Counted from the first letter of the stretch, positions 35,599 to 45,191 are shown. The stretch is 64,000 nt of DNA from Streptococcus parasanguinis (GCF_031582885.1 NZ_CP133988.1:1743501-1807500), one strand, 5' to 3'. The notes: generated by a model from the letters alone, not told the origin. Numbers and translations: made by a program.

Positions 35599-36915
35599 AT
35601 GTTAATGTATGATGTTATTGTGATTGGATTTGGTAAAGCTGGTAAAACACTCGCAGCGAAATTATCAAGCCAAGGAAAAAAAGTCGCTCTGATTGAAAAG
35701 AGCAAATCTATGTACGGTGGTACTTGTATCAATATCGCTTGTATTCCAACCAAGACCTTGATTGTTGCAGCAGAAAAAGGCTTGGATTTTGAGCAAGCCA
35801 TGAATGAGAAAAATGCAGTGACGACTCGTCTCAACGGCAAGAACTACGCAACCATTGCTGGAACTGGCGTAGACATTATCGACGCGACGGCTCGTTTCGT
35901 TTCTAACAAGGTCATCGAAATTCAAGCTGGAGATGAAAAGGAAGAATTGACAGCTGAAACCATTATTATTAATACTGGTGCTGTGCCAAATGTCCTTCCG
36001 ATTCCAGGTTTGGCTGAAAGTAAATTTGCCGTGGATTCAACCGGCATTCAACGTTTGGAAAACCTACCTAAACGCCTCGGTGTCCTTGGTGGTGGACCAA
36101 TCGGATTGGAATTTGCTCATCTCTATAATACCTTGGGCAGCCAAGTAACGGTATTGGATGCTTCTGAAACATTCTTGCCACGGATCGAGCCAAGTATTGC
36201 AGCTCTTGCAAAAGGCTACCTTGAAGAAGACGGTATTCAATTCTTGCAAGGCATTCATACCCAAGAAATCAAAGATGGCCAAAACAGCTTAACGGTTGTC
36301 ACAGATAAGGGAGACTTTGAGTTCGATATCCTTCTCTACGCAACAGGTCGTAAGCCAAACACAGCTGGACTTGGTCTTGAAAACACAGACATCCAAGTCA
36401 CTGATCGTGGAGCGATCCAAGTTAACCGTCATTTGGAAACCAGCGTCCCTGGAGTCTTTGCAGTTGGGGATGTCAATGGTGGTCCACAATTCACCTACAT
36501 GTCACTCGATGACTTCCGCATCGTCTTCAACTACCTTACAGGCGATGGTAGCTACAATCTCGAAACTCGTAACAATTATGCGACAACACTCTTCATTGCT
36601 CCTCCACTGGCCCAAGTCGGCTTGACCGAGCAAGAAGCACGCGACAAAGGGCTTCCAGTTGCTGTTAAAGAATTGCCAGTTGCTGCTATGCCACGCGGAC
36701 ACGTCAATGCAGACCTTCGAGGTGCTTTCAAAGCCGTGGTCAACCCAGAAACCAAAGAAATCCTTGGAGCGACGCTCTTTGGAGAAGCTGCAGGCGAACT
36801 CATCAACCTGATCACCATGGCCATGGACAACAAGATCCCTTATACTTACATCGCAAAACAAATCTTTACCCACCCAACCATGGCAGAAAACCTAAACGAT
36901 CTCTTTGCGATTTAA
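35599..36915 (+). CDS. FAD-dependent pyridine nucleotide-disulfide oxidoreductase (RclA/MerA-like)
   Basis: 438 residues. The FAD-binding motif is DVIVIGFGKAGKTLAAKL (about 5-22). The redox-active pair is in GGTCINIACIPTK (Cys about 43 and 48, CxxxxC spacing). The NAD(P)H motif is LGVLGGGPIGLEFAHLY (about 159-175), the second FAD motif is GVFAVGDVNGG, and the dimerisation-domain end is IFTHPTMAENLNDLF with the His-Pro active-site pair. This layout fits the glutathione-reductase/RclA clade. The substrate is unknown; a role in hypochlorous-acid or thiol stress is possible by homology only. It stands alone between its own promoter and a terminator. Confidence 0.88.
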   Translation: MLMYDVIVIGFGKAGKTLAAKLSSQGKKVALIEKSKSMYGGTCINIACIPTKTLIVAAEKGLDFEQAMNEKNAVTTRLNGKNYATIAGTGVDIIDATARFVSNKVIEIQAGDEKEELTAETIIINTGAVPNVLPIPGLAESKFAVDSTGIQRLENLPKRLGVLGGGPIGLEFAHLYNTLGSQVTVLDASETFLPRIEPSIAALAKGYLEEDGIQFLQGIHTQEIKDGQNSLTVVTDKGDFEFDILLYATGRKPNTAGLGLENTDIQVTDRGAIQVNRHLETSVPGVFAVGDVNGGPQFTYMSLDDFRIVFNYLTGDGSYNLETRNNYATTLFIAPPLAQVGLTEQEARDKGLPVAVKELPVAAMPRGHVNADLRGAFKAVVNPETKEILGATLFGEAAGELINLITMAMDNKIPYTYIAKQIFTHPTMAENLNDLFAI

Positions 36916-36922
36916 ATAGAAT

Positions 36923-36954
36923 AAAAACGCTGGAAAATTTTTCCAGCGTTTTTT
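36923..36954. terminator. bidirectional terminator after the disulfide reductase
   Basis: A 15-bp perfect inverted repeat AAAAACGCTGGAAAA/TTTTCCAGCGTTTTT. The left gene ends at 36915 (+). The minus-strand hydrolase stop codon (36953-36955) touches the hairpin, so for that gene the terminator starts within the stop. Confidence 0.9.
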
Positions 36955-37753
36955 AGTTTAAGAATTCACAGACAGCCTCTTGAAATGCTTTATTTTTTTC
37001 ATAAAGAGCATGCCCAGAGTGCTTAAGAATGAGGAGTTGACAACCCGAAATCGCTTTTGCCAGTTCCTTGGAATCGTTCACACCGATCACATCATCTTCA
37101 AGTGCACCAAGGACCAAGGTCGGACATTGAATTTCTTTTAAGACCTCCAGGATATTATGTTTCAGGCAAGACTGAGACTGAATGGCTATTCTATTTTCAT
37201 CTTTGATTCGCCCCAAGCGACCCATAATATTATAAAGCAACCGCCACTTTTGATAACTCTTTTGCGTGTATGAATGCTTTGCAATATCCAGCATGAGATG
37301 CTTAAAATTTCCAGATTGACTAAGTTGTTGCCAATGCTCAATTCGTTCTCTAGCAAGTTGACTAGGTTTTGCAGTGGTCACAGCTAAAATGAGCTTTTGA
37401 ACCTTTTCAGGGAAATCCGCAGCTAGCCATTGGGCAATCATTCCACCTTGTGAAATCCCCATAACATAGGCTGTATCTATGTTTAGTTTCTCCATTGCTT
37501 CTGCTACATCTGCTGCCATATCCCGCGTCGTATAGCCCTGTCTCAGCTCATTGATTCGAGAAAAAACATAAATCTTATAGCGCTTAGCAAGTAGACGATA
37601 CGAGAGAGAAAAGAGCTGGGCCTTTCCTTTAACGGTCTGTAACCCATCCCCCAAGCCTGGTATGATCACTAATGGCTGTTTACCCTTACCAAATGTTACA
37701 TAGTCCATGGTTTTCCCATTCATGGACAAGGTAGCGTTCTTAGCTGAATACAA
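36953..37753 (-). CDS. alpha/beta hydrolase
   Basis: 266 residues of the alpha/beta-hydrolase fold. LVIIPGLGDG (about 29-38) forms the oxyanion-hole region, GISQGGMIAQWLA (about 99-111) contains the nucleophile Ser in a G-x-S-x-G elbow, GALEDDVIG holds a likely acidic residue and HSGHALYEK supplies the catalytic His. The substrate is not predictable. It starts 3 bp after the DUF2130 gene, so it is in an operon with it. Confidence 0.85.
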   Translation of the reverse strand: MYSAKNATLSMNGKTMDYVTFGKGKQPLVIIPGLGDGLQTVKGKAQLFSLSYRLLAKRYKIYVFSRINELRQGYTTRDMAADVAEAMEKLNIDTAYVMGISQGGMIAQWLAADFPEKVQKLILAVTTAKPSQLARERIEHWQQLSQSGNFKHLMLDIAKHSYTQKSYQKWRLLYNIMGRLGRIKDENRIAIQSQSCLKHNILEVLKEIQCPTLVLGALEDDVIGVNDSKELAKAISGCQLLILKHSGHALYEKNKAFQEAVCEFLN

Positions 37754-37756
37754 AGA

Positions 37757-39031
37757 TTATTCTCCTTTCAGAGCATCAAACTTCGCTTTCATGGTTGGAT
37801 TTTTCCGAGTCAATTTTTTAACGGAAACATCATCCAATTTGTTGTTGGCAAGACGAAGTTGGTTTTCTGATGTGGTGAGGAATTTCTTGACCTCTTCCAT
37901 CCGTTTGATGGCTTTGTCGATTTCATCGATGGCCTTGCCAAAGTTGACAGAAGCTGAATTGTAGTTCTTAGCAAAGGCAACTTTGAAAGCATCCAGGTCT
38001 TCTTCAAAGTGAGTGATATCGATATTTTGTTCACGGACAAGCGCCAATTCCTGCTTGTATTTAAGGGAATTGAGGGCCGCATTACGCAGAAGCCCAATAA
38101 TCTGGATAAAGAACTGAGGACGGACCACATACATCTTCTCATACTCGTGGCTAACATCGACAATCCCTGTGTTAAAGTAGTCGTTATCTGCTTCAAGCAT
38201 GGTCACTAAAACCGCATATTCACAGTTCTTTTCACGACGGTCCTTGTCCAATTCCTTGTAAAAATCAGCGTTCTTATGCTTCTTCTCTGTCCCGTCGGCT
38301 TCATTCTTCATCTCAAACATAATTGAGATAATCTCTACTCCATTTTCATCACACTCACGGAAAATAAAATCGCCTTTAGAACCACGTGCAGAGACCTTGT
38401 TGTCCTTTTCAAAATAGGCATTTGGAAAGGCAAAACTGCGAACCTTGTTAAACTCGCTCTCCGCATACTGTTCCAGACTTTCCCCGATGGCCTTGGTCGA
38501 CTGTTGGGCCTTGAAATTCTTGTAGAACTCGACCTGTTCATTAGCCGCCTTAAGCTGAGCCTCATAATTTTGCTTAACAGAAGTCAGAGAAAGCTCGTTT
38601 TCTTTTTCTTGTAATAGGAGCTGATTTTTGACCTGATCTCTTTCTTTCTCTAGATCAGACAGTGTTTTTTGCAGTTGGTTCTCATGTTCCAAGCGCAAGG
38701 TGGCCAACTGATTCTCCAGTGCTTGCACTTCTTTTTCTTTCTCTAGCAGGCTTTGGCTAGCCGTTTGCTCCACCTCTTTTTTGGCCAATTCTTTTTCAGT
38801 ATCAAACTGTTGAATTTGGTTCTGTAATTGGGCAATTTCTTGGTCCTTCTTGGCTAACTTCTCTTGTTGCTCATTAAGGGCCTTTTGCTCAGCTAAAGCT
38901 AACTCTTGCCGAATCCGCCCATGAATTTCCTTGTCAAACTCAGCTGTCCGTACCTGTGACAAGAGTTCGCTGTATTGACTTTCGTTGACTGTAAAGACTT
39001 CCCCACAGTTGGGACACTTGATTTCGTTCAT
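37757..39031 (-). CDS. DUF2130 coiled-coil protein
   Basis: 424 residues. The N-terminus has one zinc-ribbon-like knuckle, CPNCGEVF (residues 5-12). A long Gln/Glu/Lys coiled coil follows (about 25-170). The C-terminal DUF2130 domain has GDFIFRE, ISIMFEMKNEAD, KNADFYKELDKDRREKNCEYAVLVT and MYVVRPQFFIQIIGLLR. The conserved D...E-x-K-like pattern in this domain resembles restriction-endonuclease-fold nucleases, so DNA binding or processing is plausible, but no function is established to my knowledge. It has an own extended -10 at 39060-39068. Confidence 0.85.
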   Translation of the reverse strand: MNEIKCPNCGEVFTVNESQYSELLSQVRTAEFDKEIHGRIRQELALAEQKALNEQQEKLAKKDQEIAQLQNQIQQFDTEKELAKKEVEQTASQSLLEKEKEVQALENQLATLRLEHENQLQKTLSDLEKERDQVKNQLLLQEKENELSLTSVKQNYEAQLKAANEQVEFYKNFKAQQSTKAIGESLEQYAESEFNKVRSFAFPNAYFEKDNKVSARGSKGDFIFRECDENGVEIISIMFEMKNEADGTEKKHKNADFYKELDKDRREKNCEYAVLVTMLEADNDYFNTGIVDVSHEYEKMYVVRPQFFIQIIGLLRNAALNSLKYKQELALVREQNIDITHFEEDLDAFKVAFAKNYNSASVNFGKAIDEIDKAIKRMEEVKKFLTTSENQLRLANNKLDDVSVKKLTRKNPTMKAKFDALKGE

Positions 39032-39059
39032 AGTATGCCTCTTTCTCTATTCTTAGTAT

Positions 39060-39068
39060 ATTATATCA
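39060..39068 (-). promoter_or_regulatory. extended -10 promoter for DUF2130-hydrolase
   Basis: TGATATAAT on the minus strand, about 30 bp before the ATG at 39031 and just after the pcrA terminator. Confidence 0.55.
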
Positions 39069-39085
39069 TGCCACCAGTAAAATCA

Positions 39086-39112
39086 AAACCAACAAACGAA
39101 GCTTGCTGGTTT
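39086..39112 (-). terminator. terminator after pcrA
   Basis: A 10-bp stem AAACCAGCAA/TTGTTGGTTT (one G-U) with a 7-nt loop, then TGATTTTA on the minus strand, directly after the pcrA stop. The weak U-tract suggests partial termination. Confidence 0.55.
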
Positions 39113-39116
39113 CAGT

Positions 39117-41402
39117 TTATTTCTTTTCAATCGGAGCAACACTGGCCAAGAGTTTTTTGAGCCCCACTTCTGGGAAGTTGATCTTGAGTTCTTGGGTACT
39201 ACCACTACCAGATACTTCAAGCACGGTTCCTTCACCCCACTTCTTGTGAATGGCAATGTCGCCAATGGACCAAGCGACGCTCTCTTTGGCGCTAGAACGG
39301 TTGCTATTGCCAAAGGGGAGGCTTGATGACGTGAGAGTACTTGGAGCTGCTTGTCTCTTGCGCTCTTGAAGAGCTTGTGACAGGCTCATCCCTTTTCCAA
39401 AGGTCGTTCCGCCTCCATTGCTATAAGAAGCCTTAAAGCTAGTGTTGGCTGGACGAGCTAATCCTTGGTAGGACAATAAATCCGAGCTAATTTCATTGAT
39501 GAAACGCGTTGGCCTGTTGTAGCTAGTCCGTCCAAAGAGCAAACGTGAGTTGGCATTGGTCAAGAAGAGAACCTTCTCTGCCCGTGTAATCCCTACATAA
39601 GCCAGACGACGTTCTTCTTCCAACTCGTCTGGATCCTCTGCTGCACGACTAAGAGGAAAGACATTTTCTTCCATTCCAATCAAGAAGACGACTGGGAACT
39701 CCAATCCCTTAGCCGCGTGAAGAGTCATCAAGGTCACTTCTGAAGTTTCTTGGGCCCCATCATCTGTATCGGCAATCAAAGCCAAATCGTTCAAGAAACG
39801 ACTCAAGGTTTCCACGCCTGATTCGTCGTCGACGGTTTCCCCGTTTTCATCAAAATTCTTGGTAACAGACAGGAACTCTTGGATATTCTCGATGCGGGCC
39901 TGACTTTCCAAATTCCCCTGATTGGTTAGAGCCGTCATATAGCCCGTCTTGTCAAGGACTTCTTCGACCAACTCTGTAATGGTCAGCTGGTCCAATCTTT
40001 CTCTCAAATCAAGAATGAGATTGGCAAAGTCCCAGATGGCTTGGGCTGCCTTTCCTTTGATGCCAGAGAGCATGATATTGGCTGAAGCATCTAGGAGTGA
40101 GGACTCTTGCATTTGGGCAAAGTCGCGAATCTTATCCACTGTACCTGGCCCGATTCCCCGCTTGGGTTCATTGATAATGCGCTCAAAACTGATATTGTCA
40201 CTGAGGTTGGCAATCAAGTTCAGATAAGCAATGACATCCCGAATTTCCTTTCGGCTGTAGAACTTGGTGCCCCCCACCATGGTGTAGGGAATGTTGGACT
40301 TGAGAAGCGCTTCTTCAATGGTCCGTGACTGAGCATTGGTCCGGTAGAGAACGGCAAAATCACGGTGTTTGTAGCCAGCTTCGCGACTAAGCTCTTCAAT
40401 CGTTTTAGCAACAAAGACAGCTTCATCCTGCTCATCATTAGCCCTGTAATAGACAATTTCTTCCCCGTCTTCATTTTGTGTCCAGAGATTCTTAGGACGG
40501 CGGTGGCGATTGTTTTTGATGACATCATTGGCTGCTTGCAAGATCGTCTTAGTGGAACGATAATTTTCCTCCAACAAAACGACCTTGGCATCAGGATAAT
40601 CCTTCTCAAAGTCCAGGATATTCTGCATATCTGCTCCCCGCCAGCCATAAATAGACTGGTCCGCATCCCCAACGACACAGATATTTTTAAAGCGTGAAGC
40701 CAAGAGTTTGACCAACTGGTATTGGGCATGGTTGGTATCTTGATACTCGTCTACATGGATGTATTGGAACTTCTGCTGGTAATAGGTCAGCACATCTGGA
40801 TGCTGATCAAAAAGACGCAAGGTCAGCATAATCAAATCATCAAAGTCTACTGCTTCTGACTGACGGAGTTCCTTTTGGTAAGCCTCATAGCACTTGGCGA
40901 CAATCTGGGTATACATATCTCCAGCCTGGGCAGCATAGGCCACTTCATCAATCAAGTCATTTTTGGCATTGGAAATGGTCCCCAAGATGGTCCGTTCATT
41001 CCATTTCTTAGGATCCAAGTTCAAGGACTTCAAAATCCGCTTCATCAAGGTCCGTTGCTCACCTGGGTCGACAATGGTAAAGTTGCGATTATAGCCAATA
41101 TGATCCGCATCTCGACGGAGGATACGCACACACATGGAGTGGAAGGTGGCAATCAAGCAATCTTGAGTCGCTGGGTTTAACTGATAGGCCCTCTCCTTCA
41201 TCTCCCGAGCGGCTTTATTGGTAAAGGTAATGGCCAAAATATTCCAAGGATTGACCATTTTTTCATCGATCAAGTAAGCGATCCGGTGGGTCAGGACACG
41301 TGTCTTACCAGAACCAGCTCCCGCCATGATCAAAAGGGGACCTTCTGTCGTTTGGACCGCCTCTGCCTGGCGATCATTCATACCATTCAATAAAGGATTC
41401 AT
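39117..41402 (-). CDS. pcrA: ATP-dependent DNA helicase PcrA (UvrD family)
   Basis: 761 residues from the ATG at 41402, which has AGGAG six bases upstream; the ATG at 41420 lacks an RBS. SF1A motifs are Q-motif [86 protein letters not shown] and [17 protein letters not shown]. PcrA unwinds DNA in repair and rolling-circle replication and removes RecA from DNA. The C-terminal 50 residues ([17 protein letters not shown]) form the Tudor-like RNA-polymerase-binding domain. Confidence 0.96.
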   Translation of the reverse strand: MNPLLNGMNDRQAEAVQTTEGPLLIMAGAGSGKTRVLTHRIAYLIDEKMVNPWNILAITFTNKAAREMKERAYQLNPATQDCLIATFHSMCVRILRRDADHIGYNRNFTIVDPGEQRTLMKRILKSLNLDPKKWNERTILGTISNAKNDLIDEVAYAAQAGDMYTQIVAKCYEAYQKELRQSEAVDFDDLIMLTLRLFDQHPDVLTYYQQKFQYIHVDEYQDTNHAQYQLVKLLASRFKNICVVGDADQSIYGWRGADMQNILDFEKDYPDAKVVLLEENYRSTKTILQAANDVIKNNRHRRPKNLWTQNEDGEEIVYYRANDEQDEAVFVAKTIEELSREAGYKHRDFAVLYRTNAQSRTIEEALLKSNIPYTMVGGTKFYSRKEIRDVIAYLNLIANLSDNISFERIINEPKRGIGPGTVDKIRDFAQMQESSLLDASANIMLSGIKGKAAQAIWDFANLILDLRERLDQLTITELVEEVLDKTGYMTALTNQGNLESQARIENIQEFLSVTKNFDENGETVDDESGVETLSRFLNDLALIADTDDGAQETSEVTLMTLHAAKGLEFPVVFLIGMEENVFPLSRAAEDPDELEEERRLAYVGITRAEKVLFLTNANSRLLFGRTSYNRPTRFINEISSDLLSYQGLARPANTSFKASYSNGGGTTFGKGMSLSQALQERKRQAAPSTLTSSSLPFGNSNRSSAKESVAWSIGDIAIHKKWGEGTVLEVSGSGSTQELKINFPEVGLKKLLASVAPIEKK

Positions 41403-41431
41403 CTCATACTCCTCATTCATTCAATCGTTCT

Positions 41432-41440
41432 ATTATACCA
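41432..41440 (-). promoter_or_regulatory. extended -10 promoter for pcrA
   Basis: TGGTATAAT on the minus strand, about 30 bp before the ATG at 41402. Confidence 0.55.
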
Positions 41441-41480
41441 CATTTTCGCCCTTTCTCCTTTTGGAAACAGTTGGCATCAT

Positions 41481-41509
41481 TTGAATTTTGCACTCAAAAA
41501 GGCTATAAT
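41481..41509 (+). promoter_or_regulatory. promoter of the CDF exporter gene
   Basis: TTGAAT (41481-41486), 17 bp, TATAAT (41504-41509). The transcript has an 85-nt leader. I looked for a yybP-ykoY manganese riboswitch in it and did not recognise one. Confidence 0.7.
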
Positions 41510-41600
41510 AAAGGCTTAAGAAGAACGAATATTTCCTCATTAACAACGATCCAAGTTTTTCGCTTAGGAGGAAATCTACAGAAGTCTGGAGGAGTTATCA

Positions 41601-42794
41601 GTGAATCAATCACAAAGTAATTTAAAACTAGCCGAACGTGGAGCCCTGATCAGTATTGTCGCCTACCTGATTCTTTCCGCAGCTAAATTAGCAACAGGAC
41701 ATCTCCTTCACTCCTCCAGTTTGGTCGCGGATGGTTTTAATAACTTATCCGATATTATCAGTAACGTCGCCCTTCTCATCGGCATTCGCATGGCCCGCCA
41801 GCCAGCTGACCGCGACCACCGATTTGGTCATTGGAAGATTGAAGATCTAGCTAGCCTGGTAACTTCCATCATCATGTTTTATGTGGGCTTCGATGTCCTA
41901 CGAGATACCGTTCAGAAAATCCTCAGTAGGGAAACCACTGTCATTGATCCTTTAGGGGCCATTGTCGGAGTTGGATCAGCCCTTGTCATGTTTGCGGTCT
42001 ATCTTTATAACCGGACTTTAGCTAAGAAAGCTCAATCCAAGGCCCTCAAGGCAGCTGCCAAAGACAACCTGTCTGACGTGGTCACTTCTTTAGGAACCTC
42101 TGTTGCGATTGGAGCTAGTGCTCTTAACTATCCGATTGTAGACCAATTAGTGGCCATCGTTATTACCTTCTTTATCCTAAAAACTGCCTACGACATTTTC
42201 ATTGAATCCTCCTTCAGCCTCTCCGATGGTTTTGATGAAAGTCTTCTTGATAAATACAAGGCTGCCATTCTAGAATTGCCCAAAGTCAGCCGGGTCAAAT
42301 CCCAAAGGGGACGGACTTACGGAAGCAACATTTACCTAGATGTCGTCATCGAAATGAATCCAGACCTCTCTGTTTATGAGAGTCATGCCATTACCGAAGA
42401 GGTCGAGCGCCTTCTTAAGGAAAAATTTGGCGTCTTTGACATCGATGTGCATGTGGAGCCAAGTTCTATCCCAGAAGATGAGATCCTGGACAATGTCCTT
42501 CTCAAATTAAAAACTTATGAAGAACGCTTGCAGGCTCAGCAGGAATATTCAACCCTTCTTGCAGACAACTTCACCCTCATTAATGAATTCGGTCAAGAAA
42601 GCCACAAAGAGGATCTCGTTCGTTTGCAAGAAGAGCATCAAATTCCCTTTAAGAATTTCGAAATCGAATCCATCAGTCAAAAGACCAAATTGATTCGCTA
42701 TGAATTACACAACCAGGTTCATACCAGTCTCTGGCGTCGCCATGAACACTGGCAAAAGGTCTTTCACCAAATCACTAGTAAACAAGAAAAATAG
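41601..42794 (+). CDS. mntE: cation diffusion facilitator, probable manganese exporter MntE
   Basis: 397 residues from a GTG start with GGAGGAG seven bases upstream. There are six membrane helices (about 12-215). The metal site is formed by SLVADGFNNLSDII in helix 2 (about 41-54) and AKDNLSDVVTSLG in helix 5 (about 154-166). The Asn/Asp pattern, rather than the HxxxD of zinc exporters, agrees with manganese CDFs such as pneumococcal MntE, whose length it also matches. The C-terminal cytoplasmic domain includes RTYGSNIYLDVVIEMNP and a further tail of about 100 residues. It exports Mn(II) with proton exchange and limits manganese toxicity. It is monocistronic. Confidence 0.85.
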   Translation: MNQSQSNLKLAERGALISIVAYLILSAAKLATGHLLHSSSLVADGFNNLSDIISNVALLIGIRMARQPADRDHRFGHWKIEDLASLVTSIIMFYVGFDVLRDTVQKILSRETTVIDPLGAIVGVGSALVMFAVYLYNRTLAKKAQSKALKAAAKDNLSDVVTSLGTSVAIGASALNYPIVDQLVAIVITFFILKTAYDIFIESSFSLSDGFDESLLDKYKAAILELPKVSRVKSQRGRTYGSNIYLDVVIEMNPDLSVYESHAITEEVERLLKEKFGVFDIDVHVEPSSIPEDEILDNVLLKLKTYEERLQAQQEYSTLLADNFTLINEFGQESHKEDLVRLQEEHQIPFKNFEIESISQKTKLIRYELHNQVHTSLWRRHEHWQKVFHQITSKQEK

Positions 42795-42821
42795 ATCCCT
42801 CTCCCTCAATTTAACCAGAAC

Positions 42822-42858
42822 AAAAAGCTACTGCAATTCCTTTCCGCAGTAGCTTTTT
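42822..42858. terminator. terminator after mntE
   Basis: A 13-bp stem AAAAAGCTACTGC/GCAGTAGCTTTTT with an 11-nt loop. T-runs on both strands make it bidirectional. Confidence 0.88.
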
Positions 42859-42868
42859 TGTAAGAAAA

Positions 42869-42886
42869 AATAGCCTTTCGGCTATT
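42869..42886 (-). terminator. terminator overlapping the stop of the signal peptidase homologue
   Basis: AATAGCC-GAAA-GGCTATT with TTTTCTT following on the minus strand. The 5' arm includes the TAG stop codon (42882-42884). The GAAA tetraloop and perfect 7-bp stem make it a strong call. Confidence 0.82.
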
Positions 42887-43442
42887 CTTCTACTTTTATA
42901 AATCCAAATTTATTGAGGGGATAGAGACGCAGATTCACGACTCCTTCGATCTGATTTTTATGGATATAACCAAACTCACGGCTATCTTCTGTATCTCCAC
43001 GGTTATCATTTAAGACTAGATAAGTATCGGATGGTACACGACCAGCCTTGGTCCCTTTTAACTCTGATAAGAAGAAATCATCCGTATAATACCCATTACT
43101 CGTTGGAGCCGCCAAGTGTTTATTCAGCATTTTATTTAGGTAAGGTTCTGGTGTTGCCTGTCCATTCAAATAGAGGACATCATCTACGTAGCTGACTTCG
43201 TCGTTTTCTTTGGCAATAACACGTCCAAGGTATTCTTTTCCACCGACCTTGTATAAGACCAAATCACTGCGATCTACCTGAGCATTTCTAGTCGCTACCA
43301 CAAGATCTCCAGTTTTCACAGAAGCATTGGCCATCTTATCATTGATACTAAATGGATGAAATACAAAGATTCGAAGCAAAATCAGTGCCAAAACCAGTAC
43401 ACCAACAATGATGACATTTCTAATTAAATCTCTCCTTGGCAT
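42882..43442 (-). CDS. signal peptidase I family protein, probably catalytically inactive
   Basis: 186 residues with one N-terminal membrane helix (about 8-28). The fold is recognisable from the box GRVIAKENDEVSYVDDVLYLNG and the C-terminal VLNDNRGDTEDSREFGYI. In active enzymes the Ser-Met pair lies in a x-G-x-S-M-x-P-T motif. Here the region reads FSINDKMANASV, with no Ser before Met. The general-base Lys of the usual KR-V-I-G box is Gly (YLGRVIA). Both catalytic residues are therefore missing. This resembles the non-catalytic SipA/LepA-type homologues of pilus islands and staphylococcal SpsA. No pilus genes lie nearby. RBS AAGGAAGGGAG is strong, and an extended -10 lies at 43467-43475. Confidence 0.8.
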   Translation of the reverse strand: MPRRDLIRNVIIVGVLVLALILLRIFVFHPFSINDKMANASVKTGDLVVATRNAQVDRSDLVLYKVGGKEYLGRVIAKENDEVSYVDDVLYLNGQATPEPYLNKMLNKHLAAPTSNGYYTDDFFLSELKGTKAGRVPSDTYLVLNDNRGDTEDSREFGYIHKNQIEGVVNLRLYPLNKFGFIKVEE

Positions 43443-43466
43443 GTATGTCTCCCTTCCTTTTTATTT

Positions 43467-43475
43467 ATTATACCA
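43467..43475 (-). promoter_or_regulatory. extended -10 promoter for the signal peptidase homologue
   Basis: TGGTATAAT on the minus strand about 25 bp before the ATG, after the pyk terminator. A perfect TTGACA further upstream (about 43522-43527) has no well-placed -10. Confidence 0.55.
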
Positions 43476-43552
43476 TGTTTTTGATCTTTAAAAAAGAGAA
43501 AGTAAGCATTAGTGAGAATTCTTGTCAACACACTAAACAATAAAAAGAAAAA

Positions 43553-43587
43553 CCTCGCGGTCAATCCTTTCAGATCAACCAGCAAGG
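43553..43587 (-). terminator. terminator after pyk
   Basis: The stem CCTTGC-(T)-GGTT with GACC-GCGAGG has one bulge and G-U pairs and is followed by TTTTTCTTTTT on the minus strand. It lies 20 bp after the pyk stop. Confidence 0.7.
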
Positions 43588-43607
43588 CTTTCAGATATAA
43601 TTGTCTA

Positions 43608-45113
43608 TTAACGTACTGTACGGATACGCATTGTGTTTGTACGAACTGCTTCACCAAGTGGTACACCTGCAACGATAACGATATCATCACCAGATTGTAC
43701 AAGACCAGCTTCAACTGCTTTGCGTTCAGCAATTTCAAACATGTCATCAGTTGATGATGGAGCTTCTGTCAACATTGGGATAACACCCCAGTTCAACATC
43801 AATCCACGTTCTGTCAATTCGTCAAATGTCAATGCCAAGATATCAGCATTTGGACGGTATTTAGAAATCAAACGTGCTGTGTGACCAGTCTTAGTAAGAG
43901 TTACAACCAATTTGATGTCCATTGAGTTTGTAGCATCTTTAACAGCTGAAGCCATAACTTCTGTCTTAGAGTTACGTTCAAATGAATCTGAGTTCAAACG
44001 TCCGTATTCTTTAAGAAGAGTTTGAGCGTTCTTGTCAATTGTAGCCATTGTTGTAACTGACTCAAGTGGGTATTTACCATTTGCAGATTCACCTGAAAGC
44101 ATTGTAGCATCAGTACCATCGATAACAGCGTTGAAGACGTCAGATACTTCAGAACGAGTTGCACGTGGTTTTTCAGTCATTGTTTCAAGCATGTTTGTTG
44201 CAGTGATAACAACTTTACCAGCAGCATTCACTTTAGTGATAATCATTTTTTGGTAAACTGGAACCATTTCAAATGGTACTTCGATACCCATGTCACCACG
44301 AGCAATCATAATACCGTCTGCAGCTTCAATGATTTCATCTAAATTATCGATACCTTGTTGGTTTTCGATCTTCGCAAACAATTGAACGTGACCGTTACCA
44401 GTTTCTTCGCAGATTGCACGAACTTCATTTACGTCTTTTGCAGTACGTACGAATGAGATCGCGATGAAGTTGATACCTTGTTCCAAACCGAAGCGGATAT
44501 CGTCGTTATCGCGTTCAGCAAGTGCTGGGAAAGGAATCTTAGTGTTAGGGATGTTCACACCTTTTTGTTTAGCAATGATACCGTCGTTTTCAACTTCAAC
44601 AACAAATTCACGTTTTGCAGCATCTTTTTCTACAACGCGAAGACCCAATTTACCATCATCAACCAATACTTGGTGTCCAACTTCAACGTCATCGAAGATG
44701 TCAAGTCCACCAGCAACGTTCAATGCGATAACATCACGAGTTGATTTGATGCCTTGTTTTGTAGCAACGCGGATACGTTCACCAGTTTTGTATGAGTACT
44801 CTTTAGCTTCGCCTTCGAACAATTCAGTACGGATTTCTGGACCTTTAGTATCAAGAAGGAAACCAACTTTTTTACCAGCGATTTCTTCTGCACGTTTAAC
44901 AGTCGCCATACGTTCACCTTGTTCTTGGTGGTCACCGTGTGAGAAGTTGAAACGGAAAGTGTTAGCGCCAGCTTCGATCAATTTAGCAATGTTTTGTGCT
45001 GAAGCTTCAACGTCAAGTTTTTCACCCCAGTATCCGTCTTCACCAAATTTTTTACCACCACGGATTTCTACCGCAGGACCCAAAGTTGCAACGATTTTTA
45101 CACGTTTGTTCAT
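43608..45113 (-). CDS. pyk: pyruvate kinase
   Basis: 501 residues. Motifs are RVKIVATLGPA (about 3-13), TFRFNFSHGDHQEQ, the catalytic Lys region FAKIENQQGIDNLDEI, ARGDMGIEVPFEMVPVYQK and MLSGESANGKYPLESV (about 338-353); the C-terminal allosteric domain follows. It converts phosphoenolpyruvate and ADP to pyruvate and ATP, the last step of glycolysis. Codon use is strikingly uniform, as expected of a highly expressed gene. It follows pfkA with a 78-bp gap containing a small TGTCTT/AAGACA hairpin, and is separated from the signal peptidase homologue by a terminator. Confidence 0.97.
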   Translation of the reverse strand: MNKRVKIVATLGPAVEIRGGKKFGEDGYWGEKLDVEASAQNIAKLIEAGANTFRFNFSHGDHQEQGERMATVKRAEEIAGKKVGFLLDTKGPEIRTELFEGEAKEYSYKTGERIRVATKQGIKSTRDVIALNVAGGLDIFDDVEVGHQVLVDDGKLGLRVVEKDAAKREFVVEVENDGIIAKQKGVNIPNTKIPFPALAERDNDDIRFGLEQGINFIAISFVRTAKDVNEVRAICEETGNGHVQLFAKIENQQGIDNLDEIIEAADGIMIARGDMGIEVPFEMVPVYQKMIITKVNAAGKVVITATNMLETMTEKPRATRSEVSDVFNAVIDGTDATMLSGESANGKYPLESVTTMATIDKNAQTLLKEYGRLNSDSFERNSKTEVMASAVKDATNSMDIKLVVTLTKTGHTARLISKYRPNADILALTFDELTERGLMLNWGVIPMLTEAPSSTDDMFEIAERKAVEAGLVQSGDDIVIVAGVPLGEAVRTNTMRIRTVR

Positions 45114-45191
45114 GATATATATGACTCCTTTTTAAATATATCTGTCTTTTTAAGACAAGGTTAACGAATTTATGAAATTTATGAAATAAAA

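Noticed and set aside
40220..40729. 169-residue minus-strand frame inside pcrA
   Set aside because: It is a +1 shadow of the helicase gene with no start signals and no domain.
41510..41600. Possible manganese (yybP-ykoY) riboswitch before mntE
   Set aside because: The leader is about 85 nt and I could not find the conserved internal-loop sequences or a terminator/antiterminator pair.
44464..45135. 223-residue open frame opposite pyk
   Set aside because: It is antisense to pyruvate kinase, whose biased codon use opens the reverse frame. The product is Ser/Pro/Thr-rich without a domain, and there is no RBS.
45114..45191. TGTCTT/AAGACA hairpin between pfkA and pyk as a terminator
   Set aside because: The stem is 6 bp with a 2-nt loop and no U-tract, so at most it is a processing or mRNA-stability site.
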